Below, in pieces: positions 21,659 to 29,250 of a DNA stretch of 43,229 nt. Each line of letters begins with the position of its first letter. Position 1 is the stretch's first letter. Under the pieces are notes generated by a model. That model saw nothing but the letters and a program-made list of their open reading frames with translations, was not told where the DNA came from and ran no database searches. The position numbers and the translations under genes were made by a program. Source of the DNA: Singulisphaera sp. GP187 (lineage in GTDB: Bacteria > Planctomycetota > Planctomycetia > Gemmatales > Gemmataceae). Where the stretch lies: contig CAMAUE010000030.1 of the NCBI GenBank assembly GCA_945861245.1, positions 1-43,229 on the forward strand, given 5' to 3'.

Positions 21659-23191
21659 TCACTTCGCCAGCACCTTGCGTTCGTTCAAATCATACCGCCC
21701 ACCCGCAGGCAACGCCTCGAAATCGGGTTGCTCCTTCTCGACCTTGCGTTTAGTGTCGTAAAAGAACACGCGGCCTTTGCCAATGACTTCCGCGGTGCTG
21801 CCCTGGACGACGATCGCCGTTGCTTCGTCGATACCGATGCCGAGGTACTGCGGATGAACCTTCATGAGTTGGGTCATCTCAGTCTGGCGTTTGCGTTGGC
21901 TGAAATGCTGATCGATGGCGACGCCTTTGAGGAAGCCCAGGCCGCGTTCGTAGCCTTCGTAGCGGATATCGAGATTGTTGAAGACACCGCCGCGCGCGAG
22001 ATAGTCGCCCTGGATCGTCGCGCCGGCGCTGGTCCCGCCGATGACGCCATTGCGATTGAGCACGTCAAACATGAGCGGCATCGCCTTGGTGTCTTCGTAG
22101 CAATCGACGAAGCGCCATTGCCTACCGCCGTCGAACCAGAGGCCAGTGGCTTCCTTGAGCGTGTCGAGGAATTCTTTGCTTTCGACCTCGGCCTGGGTTC
22201 GGCCATACAGGACAGTCGCTTTCTGTGCACCAGCCTTTAGGAACAACTGCGCAACGACATCGCGTTTGGGCAGCGGATCGGCATTTGCGGTCGGGAAGAT
22301 GGCGATCTTTGCTTTGTCCTTGCCGCCGGCCAATTCAATGAACCGGGAATAAAGCTTGTCGGGCGACCCGCCGCCGCCAACGATGACGAGCGTGCCTTTT
22401 TCGACAAACGGCGGTTCGACCTTCTTGGGGGGAAACAATTCCTGACGATCACGGGCGGCGCGGCGCAGGGCGGTCAGATCCTCCACCGATTTCCCTTCTA
22501 ACGTAATCGTTCGGCTGGGAAACACCATGGAGTGAACCAGAAGTAGTTTCGTCGATCCAGGGCCGACGGCACTCAGCGTGCGCCCCTTGATTAAAAGGGC
22601 GGCGCCGTATTTAACTTCAAAGACAACCATGCCGACAAGGAGTCGGTCCTTCTTCTGGGGGCTTATATAAGAGGAGCGTATATCGAAGAGATCGCCGTTA
22701 AGCAGCATCATCCCGCGTTCACCGATGATTTCCGAGGTATAGCCCGAAGTCGCCACCACGCCCGAGCGCTTCAGCACGCCAAGAAAGTCGTCACGTAGCG
22801 GCTGATCGATTACCATCCCTTGCCATGTGCGGTAATCCTGCTTGGTGATAACCCAAACGCCGGTGAGGTTCTTCAGCGCGGCCTTGGCGTTCTTCCAGCG
22901 AATCAGAGTCGGTTCGGCGGCGTCCTTGCTCTTCGCACTCTTGGCTAATCCGTTCAGTACGAGGGTTGCGGCCTTCTCGTCGTTGACATCGATGACTGCG
23001 ACCTTTGCCTGTGCACCTCCTGCCAATTCGACGAAGCGATCAAACGCCGCCTCGGAGATGGGGCCGTCGCCACACACAAGCACCGAGCCAGATATGCCGG
23101 CCGGATCGATTCGCGGCTGCTGGCCAATCGCGACGTGTGGAACCAACGCGACCAAAAGCACAGGTAGAAACCGAAACGCGATCAGCATCAT
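21659..23191 (-). CDS. secreted cyanophycinase-family (S51) peptidase, two domains
   Basis: A 510-aa exported protein with a signal peptide (MMLIAFRFLPVLLVALVPHV). The C-terminal half (from about residue 260) is a complete S51 cyanophycinase-like domain: GTLVIVGGGGSPDKLYSRFI, the serine nucleophile in GGTSAGATIQGD, and AIDQHFSQRKRQ with the histidine. The N-terminal half (residues 35-250) repeats the same fold (VLVCGDGPISEAAFDRFVEL) but at the nucleophile position reads ATSGYTSEI and has no DQHF equivalent, so it is probably inactive. Cyanophycinases are exo-acting serine peptidases for multi-arginyl-poly-aspartate. Secreted homologues in non-cyanophycin bacteria may have other substrates. 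Start chosen at 23191, because GGGAG lies just upstream; an ATG at 23203 touches the repeat. Confidence 0.85.
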   Translation of the reverse strand: MMLIAFRFLPVLLVALVPHVAIGQQPRIDPAGISGSVLVCGDGPISEAAFDRFVELAGGAQAKVAVIDVNDEKAATLVLNGLAKSAKSKDAAEPTLIRWKNAKAALKNLTGVWVITKQDYRTWQGMVIDQPLRDDFLGVLKRSGVVATSGYTSEIIGERGMMLLNGDLFDIRSSYISPQKKDRLLVGMVVFEVKYGAALLIKGRTLSAVGPGSTKLLLVHSMVFPSRTITLEGKSVEDLTALRRAARDRQELFPPKKVEPPFVEKGTLVIVGGGGSPDKLYSRFIELAGGKDKAKIAIFPTANADPLPKRDVVAQLFLKAGAQKATVLYGRTQAEVESKEFLDTLKEATGLWFDGGRQWRFVDCYEDTKAMPLMFDVLNRNGVIGGTSAGATIQGDYLARGGVFNNLDIRYEGYERGLGFLKGVAIDQHFSQRKRQTEMTQLMKVHPQYLGIGIDEATAIVVQGSTAEVIGKGRVFFYDTKRKVEKEQPDFEALPAGGRYDLNERKVLAK

Positions 23192-23203
23192 CAAATCTCC
23201 CAT

Positions 23204-23306
23204 GTTTAGCCGCTCGCCTTGGGCGAGCGCGGGCGTGGTGGTTTACATGAACATGAAATGTCAATCGGGCAACAAGTCCGCGCTTGCCCAAGGCGAGCGG
23301 CTAAAC
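23204..23306. repeat. palindrome family C, full inverted repeat (21-bp perfect arms)
   Basis: GTTTAGCCGCTCGCCTTGGG (from 23204) is the reverse complement of 23286-23306, and the match extends imperfectly through GAGCGCGGG/TCCGCGCTT to about 30 bases per arm, enclosing about 45 bases. It fills almost the whole gap between the TPR-thioredoxin gene (stop at 23309) and the cyanophycinase gene (start 23191). Both genes read leftward, so the transcript would contain it as a leader structure close to the cyanophycinase start. Confidence 0.9.
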
Positions 23307-23308
23307 AA

Positions 23309-25522
23309 TCAACGCCGCACGGGTAACGCGAGCAAGCGCTTCGCCTCGTTCAACACGAATGCGGCATCCATGAACGGCTCGTAGCCAATGTCGTGCCAGC
23401 GGACCAGGCCGTTGGCGTCGATCAGAAACGTGCCATGCAATGGTTGATTCTCGAAGTCATCGTAAGCGCGATAGGCTTTGAACACGTCGCAGGCCGGATC
23501 ACTCACGACAGGCAGCGTGATTTTCTTCTCCCCGTTTAGCGCCCGCTGCAAACCGTCCTTGGCATCGGTGCTGATTGCAACAATCGAAATTCCCGCATCG
23601 CGAAACTTCTTCTCGTCAGCCGCGAACTTGGCGATTTGCTCCATGCAATGCGAGCAGCCGTAGCCAAGGTAGCAGATGACGAGCGTCGGTTTGCCCGCGT
23701 ACTGCGTGGACGAAACAAGTTTGCCGTTTACGTCGGACAGCGTCCACGCCGGGCCGGGCGTCGGCTGCCAAACGAGCGGGCCGATGGAATCGAGAGGCGG
23801 GCGTTTGCCGAAGTCCGCGGGCCATTTCGTTTTTATGCGCCAGTCGGCCGGCAACTTCAACTCTTTCGCGATCGCATCAAGTCGGCGGAACACGGGCGAA
23901 TCGAGCGAGTCGATATTTCCCGACATCTTGCGCAAACGATCGAACGCCTCGGCACACTCCTTGTCCTTGCCGATCGCGTGCAAAATTTCGACATAGCTTG
24001 CGAGCGGAGCAACCTGGTTCTTGGCCGTATCGGAGGCTTGCTTGGCAAGCTGCTCGGCTTTCGCCTGATCGCCGGCCTGGAGATAGTAGCGTGCGAGGCG
24101 CGTTTGGCTGATGCCTTTGAGCGCTTTAACCAAATCCAGTGCTTCCTTGCCTTCGCCAGCGAGTAGCTTCTCGATCACCTGCAACTCTTTGACGGCATTA
24201 TCGCGAGCCGCGCTGGCGTCGAGCGTGGGGATGCCGCCCTTGCCGCCCTTCCCGCCTGGTTTGACTTTGGGTTCCGTTGCCGTCGACTTGGTCGATTGCT
24301 TTTGGAGTAAGGAAATAATCTGTGCGAGTTTATCCTTATTTTCGACACCGGCGTGCGCGAGGCCGATGAGTCGTAGCCGTTTGACATGTTCGCTTGGCTG
24401 CTCGCGTGGTTCCAGATACATCGTGTCGGCGAGTTTCAGCGTTTCTTCCCAGAGTTCGTAGCGTTCGAGCAACTCGAACAACCGGGTTCGGCCAAAGCCG
24501 CTCGATTTCCCCGCGCTGGTGCCAGGATTGAATTTCGGATGTCTCGGCAACTCGATCAGGTTCTTGGCCAGTGCGACGGCGTCATGGACTCGGCCGATAT
24601 GGCTCAGGCTGCGAATTAGCCATTCCTGGTTATGGGCGTAGTTGTGGATTTGGTCGGGCAAGACACGGTCGCGCATCGTGTAGGCGTGATCGGCTCGGCT
24701 CGATGCCTCCTGCTGCCAGGCGCTCTCGGCATAGCGTTTGAGTTTGTCGTAGGTATGGCCCGGCATGTGCCACATGTGGGCGATCCTCGGCGCCGCCTCA
24801 CCACATAAAGCAGCCGAGCCGGCGGCATTTTGCGGGTTCGCACCATCCCAGAGATGAATGCGAAAATGATGAGCGGGATGCAACGGGTTGGCCTTGAAAA
24901 CGTCGTCGAGCATGTCGCTGAGTGCCGTGGTGGGCGGGCCGACTTTGAACTGCCAACAGCGGACGACGTAGAACGCCTTCGCTTCGATGTCGCTGGGGAA
25001 CTCGGTGAAGATCGTTTTGAGCGTGTCGATGTATTTTTGCTGGCGCTTCTTTTTGTCGCCCGTGCCGAGCAAATAATCGGTCATGCAATCAACGTAAAGC
25101 GATTCACGACGCGGGACAGCTCGGAGCAGTTCGCGGGCCTTTTTGATGAAGCCAACGGCACGTTTCTCGTTCTCGTGGTTCGCCATTGCCATGCCCCAGT
25201 ACGCCATGGTGCAATCGGGATCGAGCACGGCGACCTGGCGAAACGACCGTTCGGCCTCGAAGTACCAGAAGCCGTGCAGTTGGCCGACACCTTGCTCGAA
25301 GAATGCCTGAGCGTCCTTCGATTTTGTGGTGATGGGGAAACGGACGTTACCCGTTTTGCCCATGAGATACGCTTTTTGGCGAGGGCCGTCGTTGAAGGCC
25401 TCGCCGTGATAGGAATGGCCCGGATAAACGTCGGCGTGATCGGGCACGGGTTGGGCGACAACATTACCGAGTAAACACGCGAATGCGCCGATGAATGAAA
25501 GGTAGATGCGTCTTCGGGTCAT
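23309..25522 (-). CDS. secreted TPR protein with C-terminal thioredoxin-like (AhpC/TSA) domain
   Basis: A 737-aa exported protein. The ATG at 25522 begins a signal peptide (MTRRRIYLSFIGAFACLLGN); the open frame before it is repeat-derived. Residues about 50-520 are tetratricopeptide-like helical repeats, with FFEQGVGQLHGFWYFEAERS and PDCTMAYWGMAMANHENEK in the first. Around residue 420 is a glycine-lysine-rich low-complexity insert (KPGGKGGKGG). The last 170 residues are a redoxin fold with the CxxC motif in GYGCSHCMEQIAKF and HGTFLIDANGLVRWHDIGYE. The first cysteine pair suggests a redox-active or peroxidase-like site. Similar TPR-redoxin proteins are common in planctomycetes. It lies in a minus-strand group with the DUF1028 gene, 61 bases upstream. 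Confidence 0.82.
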   Translation of the reverse strand: MTRRRIYLSFIGAFACLLGNVVAQPVPDHADVYPGHSYHGEAFNDGPRQKAYLMGKTGNVRFPITTKSKDAQAFFEQGVGQLHGFWYFEAERSFRQVAVLDPDCTMAYWGMAMANHENEKRAVGFIKKARELLRAVPRRESLYVDCMTDYLLGTGDKKKRQQKYIDTLKTIFTEFPSDIEAKAFYVVRCWQFKVGPPTTALSDMLDDVFKANPLHPAHHFRIHLWDGANPQNAAGSAALCGEAAPRIAHMWHMPGHTYDKLKRYAESAWQQEASSRADHAYTMRDRVLPDQIHNYAHNQEWLIRSLSHIGRVHDAVALAKNLIELPRHPKFNPGTSAGKSSGFGRTRLFELLERYELWEETLKLADTMYLEPREQPSEHVKRLRLIGLAHAGVENKDKLAQIISLLQKQSTKSTATEPKVKPGGKGGKGGIPTLDASAARDNAVKELQVIEKLLAGEGKEALDLVKALKGISQTRLARYYLQAGDQAKAEQLAKQASDTAKNQVAPLASYVEILHAIGKDKECAEAFDRLRKMSGNIDSLDSPVFRRLDAIAKELKLPADWRIKTKWPADFGKRPPLDSIGPLVWQPTPGPAWTLSDVNGKLVSSTQYAGKPTLVICYLGYGCSHCMEQIAKFAADEKKFRDAGISIVAISTDAKDGLQRALNGEKKITLPVVSDPACDVFKAYRAYDDFENQPLHGTFLIDANGLVRWHDIGYEPFMDAAFVLNEAKRLLALPVRR

Positions 25523-25555
25523 GGCAGAGTTCTCGTTATTAGCAAGGAATACCGT

Positions 25556-25575
25556 GAGCGCTAAGCCGCGAGCGG
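25556..25575. repeat. palindrome family A, single arm
   Basis: GAGCGCTAAGCCGCGAGCGG matches one arm of family A with one internal change (CGCAAGCGG to CGCGAGCGG). No partner arm is found nearby. It lies in the short gap between the DUF1028 gene and the TPR-thioredoxin gene. Confidence 0.65.
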
Positions 25576-25583
25576 CATTCCGA

Positions 25584-26363
25584 TCAGGGGCGTTTCGGGG
25601 CGGGTCGATTCGGGCATGGATGTTCGTATTTTTGTTTGCCCCAGGCACCGCGAGCGGGATGGTCGGATTCGACATAGTTCTTGTGCAGTTCGACGACGGC
25701 GTCATCGCTCTTGTCAACGTGCAGGTCTAGCCAATAGCCTTCGGTGTCTTTCTTGCAGACGCGGATGCCGGCGGCAAGGCGACCGCGATGATCCCCGCCG
25801 GCGCAATCCGCAGCGATCAGCGCCGCCATCAAGCGATCGGCGAGGCTGCCTTTCGTTTCTTCATAGGCTTTGCCCATGGCCACGATGACCTCACGGCCAT
25901 TGAGGGTGTTGCCCTGGCAGACATAGAATTTGCCGCTCATTCCGCCCCAGTAGTTGCTACCCGCTGGCGCTGTCGTCGGATGGTGTTGGGCGGATCGACC
26001 CTGCATGTCGATGATCGCGAGTTGTCGCATGCCGGGAAATTTGTCGTCTTTGAGGATCGTAAAAATCGTCTCTTCAGGCGTTTTCTTATCGGCAAGCAGG
26101 TCGAGCGCTTGCGGTGCCGATTTGCGGATGTCGTAGTGTTGCGTGCAGTAGGCCCCGACTCCGGCGCGGGCATGGGCCACGACTTTGCCGACGGCGGGAA
26201 ACTTGCTGGCAACGGCGGCACCGGATTCGCCGGTTTCCGGATCGACCGCGGCGATCGAAAACGTGGCGATGACCGTGGGTTTCGGCGACGAATCGTCTGC
26301 TCGATGCGTTGATCCGAGCAAAAGCACCAAGCCCATCAACACCACATAACCGGTCATTTTCAT
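25584..26363 (-). CDS. secreted DUF1028 family protein
   Basis: A 259-aa protein with a signal peptide (MKMTGYVVLMGLVLLLGSTH). The mature part starts TFSIAAVDPETGESGAAVAS, then KVVAHARAGVGAYCTQ, which is the hallmark N-terminus of DUF1028 (an Ntn-hydrolase-like fold with major-histocompatibility-like catalytic threonine in some members). Here a threonine precedes FSIAA, as in the family, but it is not at a free N-terminus unless signal or propeptide cleavage exposes it. Further family features are NYWGGMSGKFYVCQGN and SLADRLMAALIAADCAGGDHRG. Members are thought to be amidohydrolase- or peptidase-like; no substrate is known. The ATG at 26363 has GGGATG upstream. Confidence 0.85.
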   Translation of the reverse strand: MKMTGYVVLMGLVLLLGSTHRADDSSPKPTVIATFSIAAVDPETGESGAAVASKFPAVGKVVAHARAGVGAYCTQHYDIRKSAPQALDLLADKKTPEETIFTILKDDKFPGMRQLAIIDMQGRSAQHHPTTAPAGSNYWGGMSGKFYVCQGNTLNGREVIVAMGKAYEETKGSLADRLMAALIAADCAGGDHRGRLAAGIRVCKKDTEGYWLDLHVDKSDDAVVELHKNYVESDHPARGAWGKQKYEHPCPNRPAPKRP

Positions 26364-26398
26364 GAGTACATCCCATTTAGCGACTGCACCGATGTTTC

Positions 26399-26482
26399 GT
26401 TTATTGCGTCAAGGGCGAGCGCCAATGCACCAAACGCACGAAGGTCCATGGTGCGTCGGCGCTGGCACTCGGTGCACTAAAC
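26399..26482. repeat. imperfect inverted repeat upstream of DUF1028
   Basis: GTTTATTGCG... (from 26399) and ...GTGCACTAAAC (ending 26482) are imperfect complements over about 33 bases per arm, including GCGCCAATGCACC against GGTGCGTCGGCGC. The TTTA/TAAA ends resemble family C termini. Confidence 0.6.
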
Positions 26483-26791
26483 AATCCCGGCGATGGCGCG
26501 TGCGACAATTAGTCTCGTGCTCGAATTGCAAGCATCGGGCTCTGCTATTCGGGCGACAGAAATCTCGCCACAGGTACAACGGAGGCGTATATATTCTATT
26601 GGTCTGTTCAGCTATTAGCTATCAGCGATCTGGTATCACCGGGAAGGTGATGCACTATCGAGAAACTACAGTGCCTGAAACATGTCCGTACCGACTGGAT
26701 GTGGGCTGGTAGGTGATTTATCATATTTTCTGCTCTCCCCCAATTGCTATCGGGAACAGCACCTTTCGCAAAGCCGCATAGCCGCCAACAA

Positions 26792-26912
26792 CTATACTTC
26801 GGGCGGTTGAGATTGTCGCATTTTCAGAGCCTGAGCGCCAGCGAAGGGCACGCAGCGGCCCTTCGCTGGCGGTCAGGCTCTGATCGGACAAATTCATCCG
26901 CTCGAAGTATAC
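26792..26912. repeat. 121-bp MITE-like imperfect inverted repeat
   Basis: Both ends carry TATACTTCG-type sequence (26793 onward, and the complement ending at 26912). Pairing runs inward through GCGG, TTGTC and TCAGAGCCTGA to a near-perfect inner stem of AGAGCCTGAGCGCCAGCGAA, then GGGC against its complement. The loop is about 8 bases (26850-26857). Each arm is about 56 bases. Size and shape fit a miniature inverted-repeat element or a long structured RNA. Confidence 0.75.
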
Positions 26913-27112
26913 ATCAGAATCGCGAATGAAGAAGCTGAGGTTAATTACACTCTGCGTCTTTGCTCTTCGGCCTGATCCTGTGCCACATCAAATCAGGAAG
27001 AGCGGAAAAGTGTTGATTCGAGCGGAAGTGCGGCATTTCCGTCCGTGCGAAATATACAATAGCCGTTGGACCGAGATCCCGAGATCAATGCAATCCTTCA
27101 GGTAACCACAAC

Positions 27113-28255
27113 GTGCCGTTTTTGTTTGCACAACATACGCATAGCGACGACTTCTGGATGACGATCTTCGGGCTGGCAGCACTGCCGATTCTCGTCGTGG
27201 CAAACGGTTACTTTGTCGCTGCCGAGTTCGCGCTGGTCGCCGTGCGAAAAACGCGTATCGAGGAACTGGTTCGGCGAGCCATCAAGGGAGCGTCGGCAGT
27301 GGAGTATGCGTTGAAGCATCTCGATCGTTCGATTGCCGCTACCCAACTTGGCATTACGCTGAGCAGTATCGGTTTGGGCTTCTTTTCGGAGCAGGCGTTG
27401 GCGTCGTTGGTCGTACGGATGTTCGCCGGACTGCCTCAACCGTGGGCATTGCTGGCCACGCATTCCGTGGCGACGGTGTTGGCATTCACGTTCATCACGT
27501 TTCTGCATGTCGTGTTTGGCGAGCTGATCCCGAAGTCATTAGCGCTGATGTCGCCGGAGCGGATCGCTCTTTGGATCGCGAGTCCGCTCAACTATTTCGT
27601 GTTGTTCACGCGCCCGCTCATCATGATCATGAACGGCACGGGCAACTGGATACTTCGCCGCATCGGCGCCAAGCCGGCAACCGAGGGGCTGGTCCATTCC
27701 GTCGAGGAACTGGTGCTCCTGATCGAAGACACAGAGGAGGCGGGCGGGCTGGATGCCGAGCAGGCCGAGCTGTTGCAAAATGTCTTTCGCATGTCGAACA
27801 AACGCGTGGCTGATTGCATGATCAGCCGCGACAAGATGGCGTCGTTGGAGCTGACGACGCCGTCGGACAAGGTGCTCGAAGCGGTTCGCGAAGGCGCTCA
27901 TACTCGCATGCCGGTCTATGATCGGGAGCCGGATAATATCGTCGGCGTCGTCAACACCAAGAACCTGTTCTACCTGTTCAGCCTGCACGGCGTCGTCGTG
28001 TTGGAAGACGCAATCTACCCGGCGCTCTTTCTCAAACCGGACGAGGAAATATCGAACGCCTTAAGGCTATTCCGCAAGGCCAAGCGTCCGATGGCGCTGG
28101 TGCGCGATGAGGACGGTAAGATTCACGGGCTGATCACGCTCGAAGATATATTGGAGGAGATCATCGGCGACATCGAGGACGAGCACGATCAGCCCCTACC
28201 GCGCATTCCGCGCCGGCGGCTGCGCAATTTGAAGCCGCCGGCGGAGAAGAAGTGA
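27113..28255 (+). CDS. CNNM (DUF21) and CBS domain membrane protein, hemolysin C-like, no CorC domain
   Basis: A 380-aa inner-membrane protein. Residues 14-195 are the DUF21/CNNM domain with about four membrane segments (FGLAALPILVVANGYFVAAE, TVLAFTFITFLHVVFGELIP). They include VVFGELIPKSLAL, typical of the family. Two CBS domains follow (about 215-345), with VADCMISRDKM and LITLEDILEEIIGDIEDE. The usual C-terminal CorC_HlyC domain is absent: the chain ends in a basic tail (PRRRLRNLKPPAEKK). These proteins are linked to magnesium or cobalt efflux. The start is a GTG at 27113 with AGG about 10 bases upstream; an ATG at 27158 is an alternative that would lose little. It is followed after 8 bases by the chimeric ORF. 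Confidence 0.88.
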   Translation: MPFLFAQHTHSDDFWMTIFGLAALPILVVANGYFVAAEFALVAVRKTRIEELVRRAIKGASAVEYALKHLDRSIAATQLGITLSSIGLGFFSEQALASLVVRMFAGLPQPWALLATHSVATVLAFTFITFLHVVFGELIPKSLALMSPERIALWIASPLNYFVLFTRPLIMIMNGTGNWILRRIGAKPATEGLVHSVEELVLLIEDTEEAGGLDAEQAELLQNVFRMSNKRVADCMISRDKMASLELTTPSDKVLEAVREGAHTRMPVYDREPDNIVGVVNTKNLFYLFSLHGVVVLEDAIYPALFLKPDEEISNALRLFRKAKRPMALVRDEDGKIHGLITLEDILEEIIGDIEDEHDQPLPRIPRRRLRNLKPPAEKK

Positions 28256-28263
28256 GCTAATCC

Positions 28264-28683
28264 ATGGATCCGTCGGCCAAACACGCAGACCGCATTGCCG
28301 GCGTCATCCTCGGCACCGCGGTGGGCGACGCCCTGGGGTTGCCGCGTGAGAATATGTCCAGGCGGCGCGGGCGGAGCACGTTTGGCCGTTCGCCGATGCG
28401 ACATCGTTTCTTCCTCGACTGTGGCATGATCAGCGACGATACCGAGAAACACGGCATGACGCTAATCGGCTTCTGGAGCCCGACCGACCAAGCGGAAGCC
28501 GCTCAGAAGATGGTCTACCTCCTCGCCCATCCGAGCAAGAGCGCAGCGGAGCGGAGCTGGGACGCATTCCGCAAAGACCCCGAATGGCTGAAGGCACGCG
28601 ATGCTTCTGAGATCGGCGGCCCAATCGTCGCCAAGGTCGAATCGGTGTTCTTGAATCCGACGGACTACTCCGCGATCAAGTAA
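28264..28683 (+). CDS. chimeric ORF: ADP-ribosylglycohydrolase N-terminus fused to NIPSNAP C-terminus
   Basis: A 139-aa frame composed of two unrelated halves. Residues 8-61 (DRIAGVILGTAVGDALGLPR to CGMISDDTE) are the beginning of an ADP-ribosylglycohydrolase (DraG-like), including the GDALGLP and SDDTE metal-binding segments; the remaining 200 or more residues of that enzyme are missing. From KHGMTLIGFW (about residue 62) the sequence is the C-terminal half of a NIPSNAP protein: KMVYLLAHPSKSAAERSWDA, FRKDPEWLKARDASE and VFLNPTDYS. The junction is at about 28449, near a shared GAG codon. The reading frame was preserved across it. It probably arose by deletion between two neighbouring genes. 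Neither activity is expected to survive; whether a product is made is unknown. Confidence 0.75.
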   Translation: MDPSAKHADRIAGVILGTAVGDALGLPRENMSRRRGRSTFGRSPMRHRFFLDCGMISDDTEKHGMTLIGFWSPTDQAEAAQKMVYLLAHPSKSAAERSWDAFRKDPEWLKARDASEIGGPIVAKVESVFLNPTDYSAIK

Positions 28684-28742
28684 GGTTCGAGTTATTCATG
28701 CAAACCCGCCTTGAATAGCGGGCTATATGGGGAAGTAAGCCA

Positions 28743-29174
28743 ATGGCGGAACTCGACGACAAAATCCACAAACGCATTCAGTTGCTCTGCGAAGAAGGCG
28801 ATGCTTTCGCCGAGGAGGAGGAATACGACGACGCGCTGACGAAATACTGGGAAGCCTGGGACCTGCTGCCGGAGCCGCGAACGGATTGGATCTCCGCCAC
28901 CTGGATATTGGGAGCGGTCGGCGATGCGAATTTCCTTGGCGACGACTTTGAAGCTGGCCGCGACAATCTCGCCATGGCCATGCACTGCCCGGACGCCATC
29001 GGCAATCCGTTTCTGCACCTTCGCCTTGGCCAATGTCATTTCGAGCTAGGCAATCTCGACCTCGCCGCCGATGAACTCGCCCGCGCCTTCCTGTCCGAGG
29101 GCGACGAGATTTTCGACGACGAAGATCCCAAGTATCTCGACTTCGTCAAGACGCGGCTCAAACCGCCGCTTTGA
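28743..29174 (+). CDS. small TPR-like protein
   Basis: A 143-aa acidic, all-helical protein without signal peptide. Tetratricopeptide-like pairs are visible: IQLLCEEGDAFAEEEEYDDA with YWEAWDLLPEP, then WILGAVGDANFLGDDFEAG, and HLRLGQCHFELGNLDLAADE. Very similar stand-alone proteins are widespread in bacteria and are often found near toxin or Rhs genes (memory; no toxin is visible here). The ATG at 28743 follows GGGGAAG at 8 bases. It is probably a protein-binding scaffold or immunity-like protein, but no function is established. The stop is followed 3 bases later by a family B palindrome. Confidence 0.75.
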   Translation: MAELDDKIHKRIQLLCEEGDAFAEEEEYDDALTKYWEAWDLLPEPRTDWISATWILGAVGDANFLGDDFEAGRDNLAMAMHCPDAIGNPFLHLRLGQCHFELGNLDLAADELARAFLSEGDEIFDDEDPKYLDFVKTRLKPPL

Positions 29175-29177
29175 TAT

Positions 29178-29245
29178 AAGCCCTGAGGTGAAGTATCCCG
29201 AACCTCTGGGATCCCAAGGGTTCGGAGTACCTCACCCTTGGGTTT
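29178..29245. repeat. palindrome family B, copy 3
   Basis: AAGCCCTGAGGTGAAGTATC, then CCGAACC (29178-29204) pairs with GGTTCGGAGTACCTCACCC, then TTGGGTTT (29219-29245). It fills the 76-base gap between the converging TPR and hydrolase genes. Confidence 0.85.
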
Positions 29246-29250
29246 GCATT

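Larger units (their letters stand above)
26364..27112. other. gene-free interval with two long hairpins
   Basis: This 749-base gap lies between the divergent DUF1028 and CNNM genes. It holds the inverted repeats at 26399-26482 and 26792-26912. A short plus-strand frame at 26926-27105 (59 codons, MKKLRLITLCVFAL at its start) looks like the beginning of a signal peptide that soon becomes nonsense. It may be a gene relic, but lacks a ribosome-binding site. I see no RNA gene. Confidence 0.45.

Noticed and set aside
26362..26712. 116-aa plus-strand open frame
   Set aside because: It runs through the inverted repeat at 26399-26482 and its product has no protein-like features.
26926..27105. 59-codon frame beginning MKKLRLITLCVFAL
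   Set aside because: The start resembles a signal peptide but it becomes basic and unstructured at once, with no ribosome-binding site and no mature domain. At best a relic.
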